Shown: positions 8,469 through 17,637, numbered from the stretch's first letter. The stretch: DNA of 20,250 nucleotides from Pelagophyceae sp. CCMP2097 (GCA_026770575.1 MU657292.1:114094-134343), one strand, 5' to 3'. The notes: generated by a model not told the origin, from the letters alone. Translations and numbers: made by a program.

Positions 8469-9545
8469 TCGGAGACCCGGCTTGCCTCCGGGGCCAAAGG
8501 ACTCGAGCGCGGCCGCCCCTTTAGACGGCGCCGTGTGGTGTTTGTTCCTTTTCGAGGCCGCGTCGTAGGGCCCCGCCTAACTCGACGCCTGCCTCGGTCG
8601 TGGCGGTGGAAGGTCTTCAATCGCCGCCGCCTCGAACGTCGAGGGCGCCTCGAGGGTCGGGCAGCGGCATAGGCGGATCCACGTCCATGGGTCACGATCC
8701 CTTCTCGCCTCGAAATTGGATCCTGTGCTTTTTGAGAGGGCTGTGGGTCGCATGCGTGGTCTCGAAGGACGCACGCCGACGCAATGTGCCTGCCTCGACG
8801 TCGCCAGGGACCGTCGCGGTATTCCGATGGCCCTGCAAACACCAAAAGAGGCCTTTGTGGCGAGCGCTCGAGCACGAGCCGGAACTGAGTCGACGTCGCT
8901 CTCCACGGCCTTGTAACGTCACGGCCTTGCCCCTGGGCACGACGGCGCGAGGCGCGGCCTCACCTCGGGAGCGCCCGCGTGCGAGCCATTATCGGGCGTG
9001 CCGTCGGGAGGTCGCATCGCGAGCCGTGCTTCGAAACGCAAAGCCGGGGCGCCCGGCGCGAGCCGCGTGGGCGGCGTCGCCGGGCGCGAGTCGGCGGTCG
9101 ACGGGCACGAGCCAACCACGGCGGGCGTCCGGTGGCGCCGAGGTCCCGTCGCGGGGTCCGCCCTTGCGAGTCCCGGCATCGAACGGCGCGTGAAACGAGC
9201 GACGGCATCCACAAATGACACGCATCGAAGCGTGGCGAAGACGACGCGCACGGATCAAGAGCCCTCCAGCACGAAGGACGACGTCGCGACGATGCAGTCA
9301 TTGGAGTGCATACTAGAAGAAGTCACGGGCCAGCCCCGTTGACAAAGCTTTGAAGAACGACACCGGGCCAGCACTGACTAAGCGACGCCGGGCCTGGAAG
9401 GACACGGCGACGTCGACTCTTGCTCGCAGCAGCGCCTCCCGAACACGAGGCCTGCGGACCCACGCCCCGACTACCCCCCTCGCGCGCGTCGCCCTCGCCA
9501 ATTTCGGAGAAGGTTTCGAGACCGCCGAGGCGGCAAGGTCTTGCG
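8469..9545. other. Region without a convincing gene
   Basis: About 1.1 kb upstream of the oxidoreductase gene. It is GC-rich and open in many frames on both strands; none gives a recognisable motif, consistent exon edges or a convincing start. The part next to 9546 presumably contains the promoter and 5' leader of the downstream gene, but I see no clear core-promoter element. Confidence 0.5.
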
Positions 9546-11315
9546 ATGGCGGCCCTGCTGCATCGCGGCGTTGCTTCCAGCCGGCCGGCCTGGCGTGGGG
9601 CGCATTCGGTTCTGTTGGCGAGGCGGTCGCGGGGCGACTTTTCCAGACACCCTGAAAGACCTTACGACTTAGTCTTATACGGCGCCTCCGGCTTCGCCGG
9701 CCAGCTCGTCGCCGAGTACGCCCTCCGAGTCTACGGCGACCGCTTCCGAATCGCTTTGGCAGGGAGGGACGCGGACAAGCTGAAAGCGGTTCGAGAAAGG
9801 CTGTGCGCATCTTTACCTGAAGAAGTGCATCGACCGCACATTCTCGTCGCCGACGCCGCCGACGACGAGGCCCTCTGCGACGTCGCCGGCGACGCCGCCG
9901 TCGTCATCTCGACGGTCGGGCCCTTTGCAAAGGTCGGGTCTGGCCTATTTGCCGCTTGCGCGCGGATGGGTACGGACTATTGCGACATAAGTGGCGAAAC
10001 AAAATGGATCCGCGAGATGGCAGCTTTACATCAAGACGCCGCTCTAGAGTCCGGCGCGACGCTCGTGCCCGGGGCAGGGTTTGATTCCGTGCCTTCCGAT
10101 TTAGGCGTTTACTCCGCCATACGACATTTTGAAGCCATCTGGGGTATACCCCCTCAAAGAGTCGACAACTACGTCACGAGAATGAAAGGCGGCTTCCAGG
10201 GCGGCACCGTGGAGACTGTGATGTTTGGCGTGGAGCACCCGAAGCGGAAAAGAGACGCCGTCGCTTTAGCTGCCGAAGCGGCGGAAAACGTCAAAGCCGC
10301 TATTGCAGTCAAGGCCGCCAGGCTCGCGGCGGCCGAGGAGGAGGAGGAAGAGGAGGAGGAGGAAGAAGAAGAGGAAGAAGAGGAGGAGGAGACAGAGACA
10401 GAGACAGAGACGGGCCCGTGCTCCACAAAGATCGACTGGGAGAAATGCCGCTTCCAGAAGGTCCAGCTCGACGACGCCTTATTCCCCTACGACGAGGCCT
10501 CGATCGACCCCGAGAACGCGGCGGACAAGGATTTGTTTTATTATACTTCTCCCTTTATTATGGCAGGCGTGAACTCTCCCGTGATCCGCCGGTCCAACAC
10601 CCAATTGCGCTACAAGGAGGGCCTCGTCTACTCGGAGCAGATGGCTTTTAAGACGTTGAAGCCGGCTGTTTTGAACGCGGCCACGCTGGCAGGGGTCGCA
10701 TTCATGGCACAGACCCCTCCAACGCGAGCATGGCTCCGGTCCAAGCTGCCAAAGGCCGGCGAGGGGCCCTCGCGCGATGAAATGCTCGCAGGAGGTAAAG
10801 GACGCGTTTGAGGAATACGAGTTTTTTTTGTTTTCTTCTTTTTTCTTTTCGTGCGTTTGAGGAATACGAGGGTTCATGGGGGTTCTTCGACCAGTCGCCG
10901 GGCCGTAGGTTACACCATGAAAATCGTCTGCTCTGGCGAGGTGCCGTTCGAGGACCCCGGCAACGGCCCTGATGAAATCGTGCTGAGGCATACGCAGACC
11001 ACGTACGTCGGCCACCGACGCAAGAGCCAACCGCGACGCCTTCAACGTAGGTGGGAGGGCCGCGGCGACCCGAGTTGCATCCAGACTTCCATCTTCGCAG
11101 TCGAGACTGCGATTTCGTTGCTTGGGAGGCAGACTGGATTTTTCCGCCTGGCCGTCCCCGCAGGCGTGATGACGCCCGCCGTGGCATTTGCAGAGCAGCT
11201 GACGCAGCGCCTCATGGGCGCGACGTGGGACGGGCCCTTGGAGTACTACGTCGTACATACACCGGCGTCGGAAACCCGAAAACGCGAGGGAAAAGCCGAA
11301 GTGTTGCCTCTGTAG
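9546..11315 (+). CDS. Saccharopine-dehydrogenase-like oxidoreductase (SCCPDH family)
   Basis: Exons 9546-10794, 10909-11002 and 11051-11315 give 535 aa. Residues 1-38 are Arg/Ala/Ser-rich and could target an organelle. A Rossmann NAD(P)-binding motif follows (LVLYGASGFAGQLVAEYAL, G46-x2-G49-x2-G52), then IALAGRDADKL, VVISTVGPFAKVGS, TDYCDISGETKWIRE and PGAGFDSVPSDLG, all classic for SCCPDH and the related trans-acting enoyl reductases. The enzyme probably reduces or oxidises a substrate with NAD(P); substrates of eukaryotic SCCPDH are not established. After splicing, the C-terminus regains GDPS..QTSIFAVETAISLL and PAGVMTPAVAFAEQLTQRL, the expected family ending. Introns: 114 bp (phase 1, joins LAG-GYTMKIVC) and 48 bp (donor GTACGT, phase 2, joins HTQTT-WEGRGDP). 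Odd feature: a run of 19 Glu then TETETET at residues 264-289, inserted within the fold. Confidence 0.9.
10335..10414 (+). repeat. Coding GAG/GAA plus ACAGAG microsatellite (Glu19, TETETET)
   Basis: Nineteen consecutive GAG/GAA codons at 10335-10391 are followed by ACA GAG ACA GAG ACA GAG ACG. The run stays in frame and the protein resumes with family sequence, so it is a tolerated acidic loop insertion between conserved parts of the oxidoreductase. Mixed codons suggest it is not a very recent single expansion. Confidence 0.9.
10804..10870 (+). repeat. 18-bp direct repeat around a T-rich tract, inside an intron
   Basis: The word gcgtttgaggaatacgag occurs exactly at 10804-10821 and 10853-10870. 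Between them lies a 31-nt pyrimidine tract (mostly T with a few C). Both copies and the tract are inside the 114-bp first intron of the oxidoreductase gene (10795-10908). The T-rich tract presumably serves the 3' splice site at 10907-10908. Confidence 0.9.
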
Positions 11316-11424
11316 GAGGGCGACAGACGCGTCTCCGTCTCCATCGTCCACCGGCCGCCGGCGCCGCAGGCCAAGGCGGCGGAGCCCATGAAGGTTGAAA
11401 TTTAATGGTTTAACACATGTTTTT

Positions 11425-11513
11425 GGTGGCACAGCGGCCACCTCTGGTACTGAGGCCAGCAGTTCTCAACACGCAAAGGGTGGCACAAATGCCGCCTTTG
11501 GTAGAGGCCAGCA
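11425..11513 (+). repeat. Degenerate direct repeat between two convergent genes
   Basis: ggtggcacag...gaggccagca at 11425-11461 recurs in diverged form at 11479-11513 (ggtggcacaa...gaggccagca). It lies in the 232-bp gap between the ends of the plus-strand oxidoreductase and the minus-strand glycosyltransferase, so it may be transcribed in both 3' regions. No role can be assigned. Confidence 0.55.
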
Positions 11514-11547
11514 TCAGCGTCCGCGGTCGCCGCGCCTCGCCCGTTCG

Positions 11548-13712
11548 TCATCGCGCCTGGGCGGCCGCGCGCCAGCGCATGGCTTGGACGGCGTATTGCA
11601 CGATTTGGGTTTGCGCGTCGATTTCCGCCGAAGCTCGTTCGTTGACCAACTTTTTAAAATCGACCATCTTCGCCTTTGCCGGGTTGACCGCGAATGTGAA
11701 CGACTCGCGCACGGCGCGCGCATCGAAGAAGACGACCAGGGCGCAGACTGGAGATTGTAGAGGCGAGGACGCTAGTTCGACCGAGAGCCGCGTTTCCTTG
11801 AAACACTTCTCCCCGAGCCCGCGGCACAGCGCATCAGCGTCGCCCGCGCCGAACGCTTCGAGGCCTCGTTCGACGATTCGCAAAGCGAGCGAGTTTGAGA
11901 AAAGAATGGGCGCCTCGTTCGCTCTGCAAGTGCTGACGAACATGTCGGCTCTTGGCTTTGTTTTGAGAAAAGCGGCAACGTTGTCCAAAAGCACAAACGC
12001 TGTTCGAGCGTCGGCGACGACGTACCACGCCGCGCCCGGAAAACGCTCGAGGCACTGCCTGAGATATCCGACAAGCGCTTCCGGGCTCTTCTTCACGTCC
12101 CGCAGTGCAAACGTGCCCTCGGGGGCTTTCTTGTGCGCGCCCAGGTGCGAATAGCCGACTGCGACGTTTGAAGCGTCTCCGGTTGTACCGGCGCACAACT
12201 TGACGTTGGCAAAGAGGTTGTGCAGGTACGTCAGGTAGGCAAGCTGGACGTAGTGAAAGACCGCCGGCGTCGCCCCGAGCCCGTCCGGCGCTGACGAGCG
12301 GCCCAATGCCGTGGTGAGATAGTGCGCCGGGGGCTGGCTGTAGAGGCCTTGAATCGAGACGTGTGGACATCCCACCTCTGAGAGGAATTTGGATTGTAAT
12401 AAATCGAAACTATACCTAGAGAACTCGTCTCAAACAACCCGTCTCGAGGGACCCCGGAACCCGTCTCGATTCCCCCGCTTTGGGGGCGCCGCTCTCTTCG
12501 ACGGGCCTTACTCGACGGGCCGTGCTTGCCTTCTCTTCAACGCCCTCGTATTCGATTCGAGGAAGGGCATGATCATCGGCGAAACGCGGTCTAGAAGCTT
12601 CTTGGACAAGATCAAGCCGGCGCCGCCGAAAAGTCGCCAAACTTGCGCTTTGCCGATTTTTGAAAAGCCGCCCTGGCCCAGCGCCCACTCTTCCGCCGGG
12701 TCGAACGCGGAGAGGAGCTGCGCCAGCAAGGCCACGTTCACCAAAGTGTCGTCGTCCACCAGAGCATACCTCGACGGGGCAGTCGGGGGGCATCCTTGGG
12801 ACCTTTGCGGTTGGCCGGATCCGGTTGGCAGTGCGCACCACTTCGCGTCTGGCCGCGCGGCGTGGAGCGCTTCGAGGCCGAGGAATCCTTTGCAATACAA
12901 AGAATGGTAATCGTCTCCCGCGGCAATGTCAATCGCGTCGACGCCGCTACCGCCGAGGTAGAGCACGTCGGCGGACCGTGCCCACGTGGCGCGAATCGTC
13001 TCCGCGCGCGCGACCGTCGGCCGAGACGTGAGGACGCCGAATGCGATGGCGCTTGCGTTTGTCGCAAACGCGCACAGCGGTCTTCGTGTCGTCTCCACGA
13101 GGCCCTCTGTCACGCCCGGCGGCACCTACTTGAAGGTTCGCAAACGCCTTTGAGGGGAGGGGGGCGTACGATCTCGCGGAGGGCTCTCGTCACGCCGACC
13201 GTCTCGCCGCGCGGGCACTTTGCGTCGTCGGGCCACATGGTGGCGTCCCATGGGGCAGTCGACGCGCCGAACGGCGGCGCCGCAAAAGCGCCCAACGGCG
13301 ACGGCGCCGACACGTGCGGCGCCGCCGCCGCCGCGTCCGCGGCGGCATCCGCGGCGCCGGTGGCTTTGGCGATGTCGCGCAGCACCGCGGCCGGCGCGGC
13401 GCCCGCGAGGGCCGGCGTGCCGTCTGCGAGGGCCGGCGCGGCGCCGTTTCCGAGGGCCGGCGCGGCGCCGCGAGACCCGCGCGTGCTGCGGGGCCCGCGC
13501 TTGCCGTGGGCGGCGCCGTCTGTGGGAGCCGCCCAGGCGCTGCCGACGGAGACGTCTTGGGCGCCGAAGCCGACGGCCATCGAACTTCGTCTCCCTCGGT
13601 CTATCAAAGAAGACCGTCTTCGAAACACTTTAGCTTCGTGGTACGCCCGGAGGCAGGCCAGCAACGAAACGCCCAAGACCAGCCACACGGCCGCGTCGCG
13701 CGCGCGGCCCAT
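11548..13712 (-). CDS. GT31/fringe-like glycosyltransferase, type II membrane protein
   Basis: Exon 1 (13712-13170) starts MGRARDAAVWLVLGVSLLAC, a cytosolic tip plus signal anchor typical of Golgi glycosyltransferases, followed by an Ala/Pro-rich stem of about 140 residues. A 44-bp intron (13126-13169, phase 0) leads to exon 2 (13125-12839) with FGVLTSRPTVARAETIRATW. A 69-bp intron (12770-12838, phase 2) then joins K-W to YALVDDDT, giving the metal- and UDP-binding DDD motif (about D282-284), then WRLFGGAGLILSKKLL, which matches the GGAG.ALS region of the fringe fold. The last exon (about 12377-11548) begins GCPHVSIQGLYSQPPAHYL and ATPAVFHYV, the usual fringe C-terminal block. The join between exons 3 and 4 is not resolved: GTAAGG at 12511 and TTCCTCTCAG ending 12378 are excellent sites but mismatch in phase, and the usual D-x-R/L-G-x-C-L segment is missing. 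A second, degenerate fringe-like module follows. Probable role: sugar transfer to glycoproteins in the Golgi. Confidence 0.75.
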
Positions 13713-14040
13713 CCAGGGCCGCTGACCCGCAAACGCGAAGTCGAAGTCGGGTAAAATCGGTGTCGGGTGAGGATGAGGGTTTGATTTAAGGGTAACATCA
13801 AAAGTTAGGGCCCGGGCACAACTATAATTTTCACCGCCCGACCGCACGCCGCGCCGCCTATCTCTGCGGCTCCGTGTCTGTCTCTGTCGTCCACGCCCTG
13901 CTCGTCCACGACGCGCGCCGTGAAAATCGACCTCGCACAGGACGATTCGAGGTTTGAACACGACGGAGATCCTCGACATCCGGACCATGGCTTTCGCGGC
14001 CGGGCCGTTGATGGGCAGCTGGGTCGCCGCGCGGGCTATG

Positions 14041-14117
14041 GGCTTATGGGGTCCAGCCTACCCAATATGGGGTATGGGGCCCCATATGGGGCCCCATATT
14101 GGGTCCCATGGGGCGGC
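14041..14117. repeat. Palindromic repeat element, copy A
   Basis: Shares the core gcctacccaatatggg (14056-14071) with copies B and C and is built of nested ATGGGGCCCCAT palindromes. acccaatatgggg near 14060 is the exact inverse of ccccatattgggt near 14091-14103. It lies inside the interruption of the plus-strand Kelch fragment. Confidence 0.75.
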
Positions 14118-14286
14118 GGGGTTCCAGCCGGCGCGCGTCGCCGCCAGTGGGCCCACATCGGGGTCCTTGTTAGCACCACTTGTGCGTCGTCCGGACGGCT
14201 CGGCGTAGACGGCCTCGGACTCGGCGGCTCGTCGTCTTCGTCGTCATCGGATGGCCCGCCGAGCCCTTGGTGTCGCCCGCGCAATT

Positions 14287-14367
14287 CCGTATGGGGCCCC
14301 ACGGGGCCGTATGGGGTCCAGCCTACCCAATATGGGTGTATGGGGCCCAATATGGGGCCCCATACGG
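14287..14367 (-). repeat. Palindromic repeat element, copy B, with 15-bp terminal inverted repeats
   Basis: ccgtatggggcccca at 14287-14301 is the perfect inverse of 14353-14367, so this 81-bp unit has terminal inverted repeats. On the minus strand it contains a 43-nt segment, 14365-14323, that starts GTATGGGG and ends TTGGGTAG, with intron-like GT and AG ends. The shared core is at 14321-14336. It is antisense to the surrounding Kelch fragment. Confidence 0.8.
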
Positions 14368-14959
14368 CGACTCAGATGGGCAGTACGAGCTTTCTGCGCG
14401 GCCGTGCCTGTCGATGCTCGCCACGTCCTCGTCATCGGCGGCCAGGACACATCCGCGAAGGCGTTGGCCACGACCGAGCTCCTCGATGTGGCGATGATGG
14501 AGTTCGCGCCCGGGCCGACCATGCAGACGGCACGCATGGCGTGCGCAGCCACGCGACTCGACGTGACGAACGAACAGCCACGGGTCGTCGTCATCGGTGG
14601 AGAAATTTCGACGACGCGCGGCAGCGAAGACGACGAGGACGACGAGGAGACCATCTACTTGTCGAGCACGGAGGTGCTCGCTGTCGAGCAGAACCGTGGC
14701 TCGGCGCGGTGCCAGCGGTGACCCTTGGACGGGCCGTGGCCTCGAGCCTCTCCGCGACAAAGCCGCGACCGTCGACGCCGCAACCGACTTGGGCCGCGCG
14801 ATCATGAAATCAGACTCCACTCAGCCCGAGGACCGGCGCAAAGGCCGGGGACAGGCGTCTTCGCGCCCGTGCTCGTGACCGGTGCACGTCGCTGCCGTTG
14901 CTCCGAGTCTCTGGCTGACTCAGGTCATTTGTTAGGCTTGGTCCCGGGATCACCGGGTC

Positions 14960-17636
14960 CTAGGAGAAGGATTTCGGCGCGGCCGTGTCGACGAGGATCT
15001 CGGGCCCGTAGCGAGCGCGCGAATGGAGCGTGGCGCCGTCGAGGGCGCCGCCAGAGGCGAACGAGCCCGGCCAGAACCTATTGAGGATGAAATAAAACCT
15101 CTCGTGCCTCGTAGACGATGGGTTTGGGTCCGACGCGGTCAAAGGCCCGCCGCCGCCTTTTGCGCACCAGGCGGCGTCGACGTCTGGTCTTAAGACGCCG
15201 CCGGCTTGGAGGGTGAGGGCTGTGAGCTGGGAGCAAAACACCGCCTTTGGCCGCTGCGGCGGCCGCCGCTGCGGCGACGCCGCGGCGACGCCGTACAACG
15301 GCCGGGCGCTGATGCTGCCGCGGCGCCGCAAGCTTCGCATCGGAGGCGAGTCGGCGGTTACGGCCGAAGCGACGGACAACTTTCGCCGCGCGGCCGTCTC
15401 GCGTTGCATCGGCGACGCGAGGCTGTGCCGCAGAGGCGACGCCCGGCCGCCGCTATGAGGCCGCGGCGGCGTCCGCGGCGAACGCAGACCGCCGTCGCCG
15501 ATGAACGCGTCGTCGGCGAAGAAGGCGCCCTCGGCGATGAACTTTTCAGCGTCGACGTCGACCTCCTCCGACGAGTTCATCGTCGACTCGCTGGAATCCA
15601 TCGCCGCGTCGCCGACGGCGCGGATGAAACTCAACGCGCCAAACGAGGCCAGCGAAACCAGCGCGCAGCCTGCGCTCGCCGACCGACGTCTCAAAGGCGG
15701 CGCCGCAGCCGCGCTCAACGACGCCGTCGACGAAAACGCGCGCCTGCGCCAGCCCGCCGCGACGGCTCCGAAGCCGTCGCCGAGCCGCGCCTCTGCGTCG
15801 CCGGCGCCGAGTAGCCGCCGCGTCTCCGCGCTGTCAGCGTCGCCGTCGTCCGAGTCATCCAAGTCGTCCGAGGCGCGCGGCCGAGGCGTCGCCGGCCTGC
15901 GTCTGCGCTTGGCTGCAGCGTAGTGCGGCCGCTGCCTGCGCGGCCGTGCGCCGCCTCGCGGGCGGAGGGCGGCGACGAAGTCTTTAGCCGAAAACCCGTA
16001 CGCCGTGCCGTCCACCTACCCCAGCGTCAAAGAGCGCCCGGGCGCCGTAGAGCACGGCCCCAAGGCCGCATCGAAGGAGGGTCCCTCGGAGGGCGGCCGC
16101 CGCTCGAGATGCGAGTCACGCAGAGGGGCCAGCAGCCCTCCGAGGGTCCGTAGACAACCGGAGAGGGTCCGTCGAGGGACCGCGGTCCATCCGAGAAAGA
16201 AGGTATACGGCCCGCGTGTGGGCCTTTCGAGGGGCCGCATACGTGGTCCGTCGAGCACGGCCCGCATCTGACCCGGGACCTTTCCCTTTGCCCTTTGCAA
16301 AATTCTTTTTTGAGGGGCTCACATACACAATCACACACACACACACAGGGGGCGCCGCAGCGGGCGTGTTCAGCAAAGGCGTCCATGGCGTCCCTCTGCG
16401 CCTGCGGCAGGTCGCCGTCGCCCCACCTCAGGCGGCGCACGGCGATGCGGTGCGCGTCGTACGTCGACAGTCGAAGGCGAAGGGCTGGGCTGGCGACGCC
16501 GTCCTGCGTCGCCTCCAACAAAAGGCGCAGCGCAGGCGTCGTGCGAGACCTACGGTGAGCGTGGGGGGTACGCAGGAACGTGTGGGCCCCCGGTGCCGCA
16601 TGATTCAACAGACGCAGCACGCACTGCACGACCACCGCGACGTGGTCCCACTCAGACAAAGTGAGGCATCTTTGCAGTCTCGACAAGCCCTCGCGCGAGC
16701 GGAAGAGGACGAGGTCGCCCGTCTTACAAAATTTTGGAAGCTTGCAAACGTGCACCGACCGCCGGGCTTCCTCGGCGGCCCGCGGCACTGCACCCACAAA
16801 TTCCAAAACCGCATTATCCCACGCCCCGCCGCGCCGACCCACCTGCGCCACGGCCGCGGCGAGGTACGCCGCCAGAGGGCCTCGGCGAGCGCGAGCGACC
16901 TAGGTCGACCAAAGGTCGATGCGTTTGCTCGCTCCCCGACGTTGCAGGGACTTTGTACCCTCGAGGCGGCCTCCTTTGCTCGCTCCCCAACATTGCAGGG
17001 ACTTTGTACCCTCGCGGCGGCCTCGCTCCCCGACATTGCAAAGACGCACCCTCGCCGCCGCCTCGGAGTACCGCCGGCCGCGGATCTTCGTCTGGACGGC
17101 GTAGCCCAGCGAGGCCATCGTCTTGGCCGCGGGCAAGTCTGGAAGCGGGGGAAATGCGTCCGCGTCCGACCCCGCCTCTGACCCCGCCTCGCCCGCGCCC
17201 GCGTCGTCGCCGTCGGTGGTTTCGGCGTCGGCTCCTTGAACGTCGCTGAAGCGCTCGGCTCGCGGGGCCTCGGTCTCGCTGAAGCGCCGCGGCCCTTCGC
17301 TGATGCTTACGTCGCTGAAGCGCCCCGGCCCGCCCGCAGCCTCCGCCTGCGCAAATTCGCGCTGCCACGCCTTGCGCAGCCGGCGCAGGTCCCGCTGCAG
17401 CCGCAGGAAGTCGTTGAAGCGGCGCGAGACCTGGGAGTGTTTCAAGGAGACGACGAAGGACGTTGACAAAGCACGCAAAGGACGCCAAGCACACGAAGGA
17501 CGCAAAGGACGACACGCACCTTCCACTTGTGTTCACCGCATCTCACGGCGACGTCGTAGTCCACGTACTCGCCGTCCGAGACGGCGTCGACGGCGCGGTG
17601 CCACCCGGAGACGTCGGTGCGGAGCGGTGAGTCCAT
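14960..17636 (-). CDS. PX-domain protein fused to a permuted papain-like (YiiX-type) amidase
   Basis: Exons 17636-17520, 17430-17050, 16899-16625, 16549-16345 and 16015-14960 give 677 aa with every phase matched. Residues 1-210 form a PX domain: YVDYDVAVRCGEHKWK joins VSRRFNDFLRLQRDLRRL (R42-R43-F44, the phosphoinositide-binding arginine region), then a variable loop, the PPLP motif FPPLPDLPAAK and the helix LAAYLAAAVAQVG. PX domains bind PtdIns3P on endosomal membranes. From about 225 a permuted NlpC/P60-like fold begins: CKTGDLVLFRSREGLSRL, SEWDHVAVVV (candidate catalytic His252), LLLEAT, YGFSAKDFVAAL and AVFCSQLTALTL (candidate nucleophile Cys587), ending RFYFILNRFWPGSFA. The order His then Cys is that of the YaeF/YiiX group. 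About 235 low-complexity residues, rich in Arg, Ser and Ala, interrupt the catalytic fold before Cys587. Introns are 89, 150, 75 and 329 bp. Likely role: membrane-recruited hydrolase or acyltransferase; the substrate is unknown. Confidence 0.75.
16016..16344 (-). other. 329-bp intron, palindrome-rich, with a GT-repeat donor
   Basis: The longest intron I place. It separates the middle of the amidase domain from YGFSAKDFV; its acceptor is GGGGTAG at 16022-16016. The donor lies in a (GT)n run (plus-strand CA repeat 16332-16347), so its exact position is ambiguous by steps of two; 16345/16344 keeps phase 0. The body is full of short inverted and direct words such as gagggtccctc, ccctccgaggg and ggtccgtag. 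Confidence 0.6.
16332..16347 (+). repeat. CA/GT microsatellite at a splice donor
   Basis: Eight CA units on the plus strand, read as (GT)n on the minus strand exactly where exon 4 of the PX-amidase gene ends. Each GT is a potential 5' splice site, so repeat-length change could shift the reading frame. Confidence 0.8.
16924..17040. repeat. Tandem repeat covering a splice donor, about 2.4 copies
   Basis: Unit 16924-16974 recurs from 16975 (period 51), and a shorter third copy starts near 17022 (tcgctccccgacattgca). The third copy adjoins the donor of intron 2 of the PX-amidase gene (17049-17048), and both full copies repeat the donor-like GAGGGTACAAAG, so duplication of the exon edge created extra possible 5' splice sites. 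Confidence 0.8.
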
Positions 17637-17637
17637 C

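Larger units (their letters stand above)
13948..14721 (+). pseudogene. Truncated and interrupted Kelch-repeat fragment
   Basis: Kelch blades are readable in two pieces in the same plus-strand frame. The first, 13951-14034, has NTTEILDIRTMAFAAGP and LMGS. The second, about 14395-14700, has VPVDARHVLVIGGQD, ATTELLDVAMMEFAPGPTMQ and RVVVIGGE, then an acidic EDDEDDEE loop and STEVLAVE, ending at TAG 14719-14721. Between them lies about 365 bp with an in-frame stop and two palindromic repeat elements. There is no BTB domain and no initiator, so the fragment is 5'-truncated. The first piece is about 84% identical in DNA (56 of 67 aligned bases) to the minus-strand Kelch gene near 18390-18456. Most likely a partial, inverted duplicate now decaying. 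An active gene with an unrecognised upstream exon is less likely. Confidence 0.6.

Noticed and set aside
10479..11441. 320-codon minus-strand open frame.
   Set aside because: It lies opposite the oxidoreductase exons and introns and crosses well-supported splice sites. It has no recognisable domain.
12416..12895. Alternative minus-strand frame through the glycosyltransferase exon and intron.
   Set aside because: It runs through the DDD exon in the wrong frame and has no motif; the other frame carries the GT31 signatures.
14041..14370. CRISPR-like array or coding repeat MGPHMGPHIGSHG.
   Set aside because: Repeats are nested palindromes with irregular spacing in a eukaryotic context. The peptide is only the translation of ATGGGGCCCCAT words.
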